The notes under the pieces were generated by a model. That model had not been told where the DNA came from. It did not search any database and saw only the letters and a list, made by a program, of their open reading frames with translations. DNA of 24,188 nt, from positions 1-24,188 of the forward strand of contig CALAZZ010000038.1 of the NCBI GenBank assembly GCA_937926515.1, in the 5' to 3' direction. The stretch is from an uncultured Bacteroidales bacterium (lineage in GTDB: Bacteria; Bacteroidota; Bacteroidia; Bacteroidales; F082). The position numbers were made by a program, and so were the translations under genes. Position 1 is the stretch's first letter, and each line of letters opens with the position of its first letter. Of this stretch, positions 15,149 through 21,342 are shown in pieces.

Positions 15149-17266
15149 ATGGTTAACAAATTAGCTGCTAAAGGAAGTCTGTTACTTATTGTATATTGCT
15201 TGTTTATCAATTTATTGCAAGCTGAATCAGAGTGGCTTTCCACGCATACTATTCACATAACGATTAATCCGGATTCGTCATACCTGGAAGCTGAAGATGC
15301 TTTTTCATACAACAAAGTCTTCAAACAGAAAAGTGTCGTATTGTTGGGAAATCTTAAAATCCACGAGATGAGCCATTCTCATGGTGATTATGAGTTCATC
15401 CTTGAGCCGGATGGTGAACATCACACCAAGGTCACAATAGTTAACAAGAACGAGACAACTCATGAACCCCCTGAATTCGTGTTTAAATACAGTGGAAAGG
15501 TCTATCATGAAGCTTCCAAAACCAGCCTCACACAGCGTCATGCAAGATCATACGGCATGATCTCAGATGAAGAAAACAAGGGGATATACCTACCTGGCAG
15601 TGCATTTTATCCGGTAGCGGAGGACGAAATGGCCATGTTTAATATCACTATCAATGTACCGGAGGATTATACCATTATTGCCAGTGGTCAAAAAATCAAG
15701 AATATTAATGAGGAACGTGCAGTATTCCGGTATATCACCGAATTCCCTATTCAGCATATGACCCTGGTAGGTGGGCGGTATGTGAAGGAAGCTAAAATGC
15801 ATGACAATGTTGAATTTGCCATATACACCTATGCTGAGAACCCACACAGCATGCAATACCTTGATGCATCGATTGAATATTATAAGCTCTATACCGGTCT
15901 TTTTGGGGATTATCCTTATAGTTCTTTCCGGATTGTTGAGAACTTTTTCGATACAGGATTGGGCATGCCCGGATATACCTTGCTTACCGGAAGGCTCCTA
16001 CAAATGCCTTGGGTCACACTCTCTCCAGGATCATTGGCACATGAGTTTGTACACAACTGGTGGGGTAACAGTGTATTTGTAGATTATGAACAAGGAAACT
16101 GGTGCGAGGCACTCACCACCTTCTCCACCAATTATTACTATAACGTGTTGACCGAAAATCCCGATGGAGCCCTGGATTGGCGTAAAAAAGCGCTGATCGC
16201 AATCTCCGACTTGCCAAAAGACAAACAATACCCTGTATCCAGTTTCAAATGGCAGGAAGATGTTTATGATGCTGTGATCGGTTATCAAAAAGGGGCATTT
16301 GCTTTATTGGAGATTTACAATTTCATGGGTAAGCCTACATTTTTCAATACCTTAAAACAGTTTGCAGTCAATTTTAAAGGTAAAAAAGCAGGTTGGAAGG
16401 ATGTGATCGATGCATTCAATGCACAATCTACCGGTTCAAAATATTCAATTGACATAGATAAACTCGCTGCAAGATTGATCGACTCTATTTCTATTCCACA
16501 AATATGGTTGACAGATGCCCAGTTTAATAAAGAAGCAATGCATTTGGAACTTCAGATTAAGCAGCAGAATGATTCATTCGTCTTATTACCTGTCGAGTAC
16601 GTCAGAGACGACAATCATGTTTTGACGGAACATATCCTAAAGGACAAATCACAAAAGCTTATTATAGATACCGATTTCGTGCCGGATCAAGTTCGGATTG
16701 ATCCTAATTATGAAGTATTACGCGTTTTAAACACATGGGAGAAACCTTATACCTTGTATCGTACACTACATGCAGACCCCATACTCATCCTGCCTGATCC
16801 GCACACAGCAGAATACAATCTTGCACAGCAATTAAAAAACATGCTTGCTGAAAGTGGATATTCATTCCGGGAGTTTACTGCCTCGGAAGTCACAGAAGAA
16901 ATCTTACATAATCATTCTATCATTGTAATTGGTAATATGGAGAGTAATGAGGTTTTCGGTCAAGTTGTTCAAAATACACCTCCAAAATTACACTTGGATG
17001 ACGATTTCATCCATTTCGATGAAAAGAATTATCCTTTAAGCACACACCTTATCCAATTCAGCAGCGATCATCCGTCAAACAAGGAGCGATACTGCACAAG
17101 TATTTACTTTAAAGACTTAACTGATGCAACGCAACTCAGGCGCTTTTTCCATTACCAGCATGTTTCGCTGGTATTGTTGAGCAGCCAAAGAGCGGGCAGG
17201 CCAGTGGCACAGGACGAAATCATGCCATCCGGATTTGACACCAATCAACTTAGGAGGTCATTCTAG
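15149..17266 (+). CDS. Secreted M1-like zinc metallopeptidase of a divergent subgroup
   Basis: 705 residues with a signal peptide (LLLIVYCLFINLLQA, residues 11-25), so exported to the periplasm or surface; no T9SS tail. A beta-rich N-terminal domain (30-240) precedes the catalytic domain, where HEFVH (298-302) plus glutamate E320 form an M1-type zinc site. Y379 in GYQKGAF fits the conserved catalytic tyrosine. Two differences from classical aminopeptidases are visible: the GxMEN exopeptidase loop is replaced by GLGMPGY (270-276), and the third zinc ligand is 18 rather than 19 residues after the second histidine. From memory, bacterial proteins with HNWWGNSVFVD share both. Aminopeptidase specificity is therefore uncertain. 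After about residue 560 a C-terminal domain follows of unknown role. The gene starts 38 bases after ettA and may be co-transcribed. Confidence 0.87.
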   Translation: MVNKLAAKGSLLLIVYCLFINLLQAESEWLSTHTIHITINPDSSYLEAEDAFSYNKVFKQKSVVLLGNLKIHEMSHSHGDYEFILEPDGEHHTKVTIVNKNETTHEPPEFVFKYSGKVYHEASKTSLTQRHARSYGMISDEENKGIYLPGSAFYPVAEDEMAMFNITINVPEDYTIIASGQKIKNINEERAVFRYITEFPIQHMTLVGGRYVKEAKMHDNVEFAIYTYAENPHSMQYLDASIEYYKLYTGLFGDYPYSSFRIVENFFDTGLGMPGYTLLTGRLLQMPWVTLSPGSLAHEFVHNWWGNSVFVDYEQGNWCEALTTFSTNYYYNVLTENPDGALDWRKKALIAISDLPKDKQYPVSSFKWQEDVYDAVIGYQKGAFALLEIYNFMGKPTFFNTLKQFAVNFKGKKAGWKDVIDAFNAQSTGSKYSIDIDKLAARLIDSISIPQIWLTDAQFNKEAMHLELQIKQQNDSFVLLPVEYVRDDNHVLTEHILKDKSQKLIIDTDFVPDQVRIDPNYEVLRVLNTWEKPYTLYRTLHADPILILPDPHTAEYNLAQQLKNMLAESGYSFREFTASEVTEEILHNHSIIVIGNMESNEVFGQVVQNTPPKLHLDDDFIHFDEKNYPLSTHLIQFSSDHPSNKERYCTSIYFKDLTDATQLRRFFHYQHVSLVLLSSQRAGRPVAQDEIMPSGFDTNQLRRSF

Positions 17267-17299
17267 AGGCTGGAAGAAAAATGAAAGACAGCCATCCTG

Positions 17300-17974
17300 T
17301 TACTCCTCCTCTTTTGACTTTGTCCAGTCCATATTAAACCTGCCTTCAGTTAATACAATCGTATCGGTCTGTTTTTGCTTTTTCGTGTTTGGGTGATCAT
17401 GTGGGTCGCCATGTGTAAGCATACCTCCTCCGGCCTGTGTTACAATTTTCTTGTTGATATTACTGCGAATACCAGTACCGGTCACTGTAGCAAGGCCTCT
17501 TTTTTTGTAATACACTCCATGCAGTGTGGCTTCAAAAGTACCACTGACAGAAGTTGGTGTTACCGACTCAATGGTCAGTGTACCTGACAACGATTCGCCA
17601 TCGTGGAAGCCATGGCCCAGTTTAGAGGTTTCCTCGGTGTAATCAACCAAAACATAAACGGCATCCACTTCCTTTTTCTTTTTGCCGGCTTTTTCAAGGT
17701 ACTCCTCCGAAACAATCTCGTAAGTACCCGGTTCAAGCTGATCTTTCAGGTACATGATCCTGATCCACACCTGAATATCAGGACTCACCTTGAAAGCAGC
17801 AAGCGCTAGATATTCCCAATGGCGTGTGGGTATTTTCAAGCGTTTCGCCTCAGCATAAAATTCCTCACCATCCACCTTGCAGCTAATAAAGTTTTGGTGT
17901 TCTTGTGCATTGCCTTGAATAGCAATCCCTACAAATACGATCATCAAAATCAATAGCACTCTAATATTTTTCAT
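17300..17974 (-). CDS. Exported beta-rich protein resembling DUF6252
   Basis: 224 residues from ATG 17974; the frame reaches TTG 17983, but the ATG gives a cleaner signal peptide (MKNIRVLLILMIVFVGIAIQ, cleavage probably after GNAQ). There is no lipobox cysteine at the cleavage point. The mature part opens with SCKVDGEEFYAEAKRL, has alternating strands, GTYEIVSEEY, a GTLTIESVTPTSVSGTFEAT segment and ends IVLTEGRFNMDW. This order (VDG at the start, GTLTI, SGTF, then G-F-N near the end) resembles DUF6252-type Bacteroidota proteins, judged from memory. A His/Asp-containing stretch HGDPHDHPN near the C-terminus could bind metal. Function unknown. It lies downstream of the large paralogue on the same strand but has its own promoter box, and converges on the M1 peptidase with a 33-base gap. 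Confidence 0.75.
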   Translation of the reverse strand: MKNIRVLLILMIVFVGIAIQGNAQEHQNFISCKVDGEEFYAEAKRLKIPTRHWEYLALAAFKVSPDIQVWIRIMYLKDQLEPGTYEIVSEEYLEKAGKKKKEVDAVYVLVDYTEETSKLGHGFHDGESLSGTLTIESVTPTSVSGTFEATLHGVYYKKRGLATVTGTGIRSNINKKIVTQAGGGMLTHGDPHDHPNTKKQKQTDTIVLTEGRFNMDWTKSKEEE

Positions 17975-18009
17975 AGGATTCAATTATTTATTGTTCAACT
18001 TTTATGGTT

Positions 18010-18017
18010 CAAAAGTA
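18010..18017 (-). promoter_or_regulatory. -7 promoter box TACTTTTG for the DUF6252-like gene
   Basis: Minus-strand TACTTTTG fits TAnnTTTG. A TTG about 21 bases upstream could serve as the -33 element. The predicted leader to ATG 17974 is about 30 bases. It supports separate transcription from the large gene upstream. Confidence 0.5.
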
Positions 18018-18082
18018 ATTGAATTATACAAACCAACACAAGCCCAATAAGTCATGAAATTATCGCTGCCAATATCATTAAT

Positions 18083-21000
18083 CTAATTATTAACTACAAT
18101 AACGTACTTGCTTGCGGTGACAGATCCTCCATTACATCTTGCTGTTTCAAAAACACAAATGTAGTAATCACCTATTTGATTGAAATCGTGGGTAATATTA
18201 TATAAATTTATGTTTTCGTAAATGGCTTTATTTCCATTTGGTTCATCAATTTCCCATCTTATACGCCTATCCGGTGCACATCCTTGTGCACAATTGCTCA
18301 CAAGCCTCAGGTCGTGTTTACCACTATGATGCGTCTGAAGCTTATTGAACTGATCCTTGGCAAATTGATTCTCACCGGAAAGAGAAAGGTAGACCTCCAG
18401 GCATGGTTCTGATCCACAATGATATGGAGCATCCTGAGGCAACTCTATATCAGGTGGTACAACATAGGGAACATCGTCAAGAACCAGCACACTGAAATCA
18501 CTTTTGCATTCGGTGCCATCATCACAAACTAACTCTATTGTAAAGGAATACAATCCTTCGAGGTTATAAGTGCCTTGCATGCTATTGTTCGCCTGCTGTG
18601 GGGGTAGTTGCATCAAACCACCATTGGCCAAGGGTAGTGGTACGAAATGTCTTGTGATGTTGATGTTACCTGGCGGGCAGGGATCACAACTTCCATTGGT
18701 CTGCACGTTAAATGGTGTGCCGGGTTTAATATTCCTGAAGGTGGCACCTGAAGCCGTTGGAGTGCCATTCAACAATACTTCCAAGGTGCATTCACATATT
18801 ATTGTATCATTGTCAGGAATTGGTACACTAGAACCACCGGGACGGGGGCCACCACGAGTTGACCCACTGCCGGCTATTTCACCGTTGGGCCTTCGGGCTA
18901 TCACTTCAGCCGATCCGGAACCCTGGCCCCTCATTCTCCTGTTAAAATCATCTCTTTCGCGGGGTGTTTCAGGATAACATTGATCTTCCTGTCCTTGATT
19001 ATTGCCGCTTTGCTCTCCGATAAGCTCTCTGAAAGGTGCCAACGGTCCACAACAATCCTCCCTCCTGCTATTCATGATCTGGTATTGGATTGAGAATGAA
19101 ATCTCTCCATTTTCCTCATTACAAACCATCTCCAATCTGATGTAACACACCACATCGCCATACTTCTCCATCAAATATGTCTGAAGTAACTGACCACAGC
19201 GTGAACCTTCACCCATGGTAATGGTTTCTCCCGTGCAACACTCATCAACAAATCCATCGGGAATGTTTTTCAAATCTTCACCCATTTTGTTCATTAGGTC
19301 TTCAAAATCAGCCAAAGCCTGCTCACGGTTTTCCTTTCGATCGCTCACCAGTTTATCCTTTTCAGCGGTTAGTTTCTCAACCATATTCCGATAGCACTCT
19401 ACAATCTGATCACAGAAATCAGCACATTCGTCCATGTCGGCCAGTTGTTTTTCGATGATCATTTTCAGGCATAATTGGTTTCGGTATGCCTCTTTTAAAT
19501 GATCGGCCATTTCGCGGGCAAAATTGTCCCAACCTTCAACAGCTGTACCCGTAGCACCGGCAGCCTGCTGATACATGGCCTGGGTCATCTTGAAAATAAA
19601 TGCCGGAGGCATAGTGCCATTGGCACGAGCATTTTTCAGGAGTGATCTAATGGTTTCTAACTTGTCCTTTGCGGATTGTGCTGCTTCTATTGCGTCACAC
19701 CATTCCTGGTCCATTACACATACTCCTTCCTTTAATGTTTCCTTGATGATTTTGGTGATAATATGCTCCACTGCGGCATCAAACTCAAGCTCGTCAGCTA
19801 CCCAGTCAAGCGCATCAAAAGCAAATGAAAATATGTCATCAACCAAACTAAACCACCAATGGTAGAAGTCCATGGTGGCCCTGTGACCGGCACCACTTCT
19901 CCATCGATTGAGCAGCCTTATAAACTCGGAAGCATGGGTGTTGCTGTTTGCCATAAATGAGACGGCTTGACTGTTTAGGCATCTCATCCTGTCAATGTAT
20001 GTTTGAATATCATCGGGATCACAGGGGTCAAGGCCTTCGCAACAGGCTTGTCCATTACAGCAGGGGTCCTCAACATCACAATCTGTTGGTAAAGAAAAAT
20101 TGATTTCACTGCTTATTTCAGCAGCCATGTTTCGCAATGCTTCAAGCCGCTGATTCACGGTGTTAAGCGAGCGCTCCAGTTTATTACGGTTTTGAACTTG
20201 AGTCTCTTCACAATATTCTAACCAATATTCGTACTGCCTCGAAGCATTTGATATGCCGTTATTCAGCTTGCGTAGCTTGTTTTGATATTCTTTATCGGGT
20301 AGTGCTGCCTCAAACGGATGTGGTTTTTCAACAACCAGGCTATCGCAATCTCTTCCACTGAAATAGATCTCATAAGTGATATCCGATTCGTCTACCTGTG
20401 TAAAACAGATACTTGCTTCTGCCCAATCATCAAATTCACCTTCTGGCTCGATCCAAACTCTGAAATCAGTATCTAATTGAGAAGAGTAATTAAACTGTGA
20501 TGCTTCGCTAATACCCTCATTTTCACCAATTGGCAATCCTTCTCCCATGAGGGTCTGCACTTGCCAGGCATAACTTGACCCTGAGCTAAACTGTGGAGCA
20601 TATGCCGGATAAGGCAAGCTGTTGGTCATGATCTGACTTTCCTCGAAAAATGCGGGATTTGTCATCAAGGCTTCCCAAGAGCTTTGAGCGGCATGCACTT
20701 CAACAACCTTGATATGATAGTAAAAATCAACAGGTGGTTGAGGTGCCGGAGGCAGCCAGGTGAATACAGGCATAGGCTCATTTATCACATCACCATCGGC
20801 AGGTGCAACCAAAACAGGAGCTGATGGCATAAATACAGTGTGTGTTACACATTCGTGCGCCAGTTCCTCTCCCATTTCAGCATCCAGTAATCTTATACAA
20901 ATCACATATTCGCCGGGAGGCAAGTTATTGGCGGAGATGACATAAGCCTCGTATTCAGCATCAATATATTCGATGTTAACTGGCTCATAGGTACTGTAAT

Positions 21001-21283
21001 GAGGTGTTGAAAAGCCAGGTTCAAGGCCGAAAACACCAGTTTCACCAGAGAATATGAGTATACCAGGTACCACCTCAATAGTAGCTGACATACGCACATG
21101 CAAGGGTGCTGTACTCATATTGTTAAATGAAGCAAGTGTTGAAAAATCCTCCGGGTTGAAGTTTCCAGGAGGAGGAAGTTGTAAATTAAGGCTTACTTGT
21201 GCCTGGCCGGCCTTAATTAAGACGCTAAATATAATAAGAATAATTAAGACAAATGGGTTTGAGGTTGCTTTGCATCGATTCAT
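18083..21283 (-). CDS. Large exported TANFOR-like protein with Cys-rich helical middle and Ig-like C-terminus
   Basis: 1066 residues from ATG 21283, preferred over TTG 21304 because it follows AGAAAG and directly starts the signal peptide (NPFVLIILIIFSVLIKAGQA). Residues 29-265 form a beta-rich module with NNLPPGEYVICIR, PADGDVINEPMPVFTWLPP and TNSLPYPAYAP, resembling the Bacteroidota TANFOR domain (recognised from memory). A long helical region (about 330-690) follows, interrupted by a cluster of six cysteines in 20 residues (402-421, CDVEDPCCNGQACCEGLDPC). The C-terminal 250 residues are beta-rich and again Cys-rich, looking like two Ig/PKD-type domains. There is no T9SS tail, so it probably stays periplasmic or on the outer membrane. 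The upstream gene encodes a paralogous N-terminus and ends 59 bases away on the same strand, so an operon is likely. Function unknown. Confidence 0.82.
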   Translation of the reverse strand: MNRCKATSNPFVLIILIIFSVLIKAGQAQVSLNLQLPPPGNFNPEDFSTLASFNNMSTAPLHVRMSATIEVVPGILIFSGETGVFGLEPGFSTPHYSTYEPVNIEYIDAEYEAYVISANNLPPGEYVICIRLLDAEMGEELAHECVTHTVFMPSAPVLVAPADGDVINEPMPVFTWLPPAPQPPVDFYYHIKVVEVHAAQSSWEALMTNPAFFEESQIMTNSLPYPAYAPQFSSGSSYAWQVQTLMGEGLPIGENEGISEASQFNYSSQLDTDFRVWIEPEGEFDDWAEASICFTQVDESDITYEIYFSGRDCDSLVVEKPHPFEAALPDKEYQNKLRKLNNGISNASRQYEYWLEYCEETQVQNRNKLERSLNTVNQRLEALRNMAAEISSEINFSLPTDCDVEDPCCNGQACCEGLDPCDPDDIQTYIDRMRCLNSQAVSFMANSNTHASEFIRLLNRWRSGAGHRATMDFYHWWFSLVDDIFSFAFDALDWVADELEFDAAVEHIITKIIKETLKEGVCVMDQEWCDAIEAAQSAKDKLETIRSLLKNARANGTMPPAFIFKMTQAMYQQAAGATGTAVEGWDNFAREMADHLKEAYRNQLCLKMIIEKQLADMDECADFCDQIVECYRNMVEKLTAEKDKLVSDRKENREQALADFEDLMNKMGEDLKNIPDGFVDECCTGETITMGEGSRCGQLLQTYLMEKYGDVVCYIRLEMVCNEENGEISFSIQYQIMNSRREDCCGPLAPFRELIGEQSGNNQGQEDQCYPETPRERDDFNRRMRGQGSGSAEVIARRPNGEIAGSGSTRGGPRPGGSSVPIPDNDTIICECTLEVLLNGTPTASGATFRNIKPGTPFNVQTNGSCDPCPPGNINITRHFVPLPLANGGLMQLPPQQANNSMQGTYNLEGLYSFTIELVCDDGTECKSDFSVLVLDDVPYVVPPDIELPQDAPYHCGSEPCLEVYLSLSGENQFAKDQFNKLQTHHSGKHDLRLVSNCAQGCAPDRRIRWEIDEPNGNKAIYENINLYNITHDFNQIGDYYICVFETARCNGGSVTASKYVIVVNN

Positions 21284-21342
21284 CTTTCTAAAATTTTTAA
21301 TCAATAAATATATTCTATTTAGTTAATAATCAATAATTTAAT

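Noticed and set aside
17252..17310. Possible hairpin AGGAGG/CCTCCT with inner GGCTG/CAGCC between converging genes
   Set aside because: The arms are short and widely spaced, the outer arms lie inside both coding regions, and no proper T-tract follows; not convincing as a terminator.
17975..17983. TTG start at 17983 for the DUF6252-like gene
   Set aside because: It adds only three residues; ATG 17974 directly starts a normal signal peptide.
21284..21304. TTG start at 21304 for the 1066-residue protein
   Set aside because: ATG 21283 follows an AGAAAG stretch and leads straight into the signal peptide.
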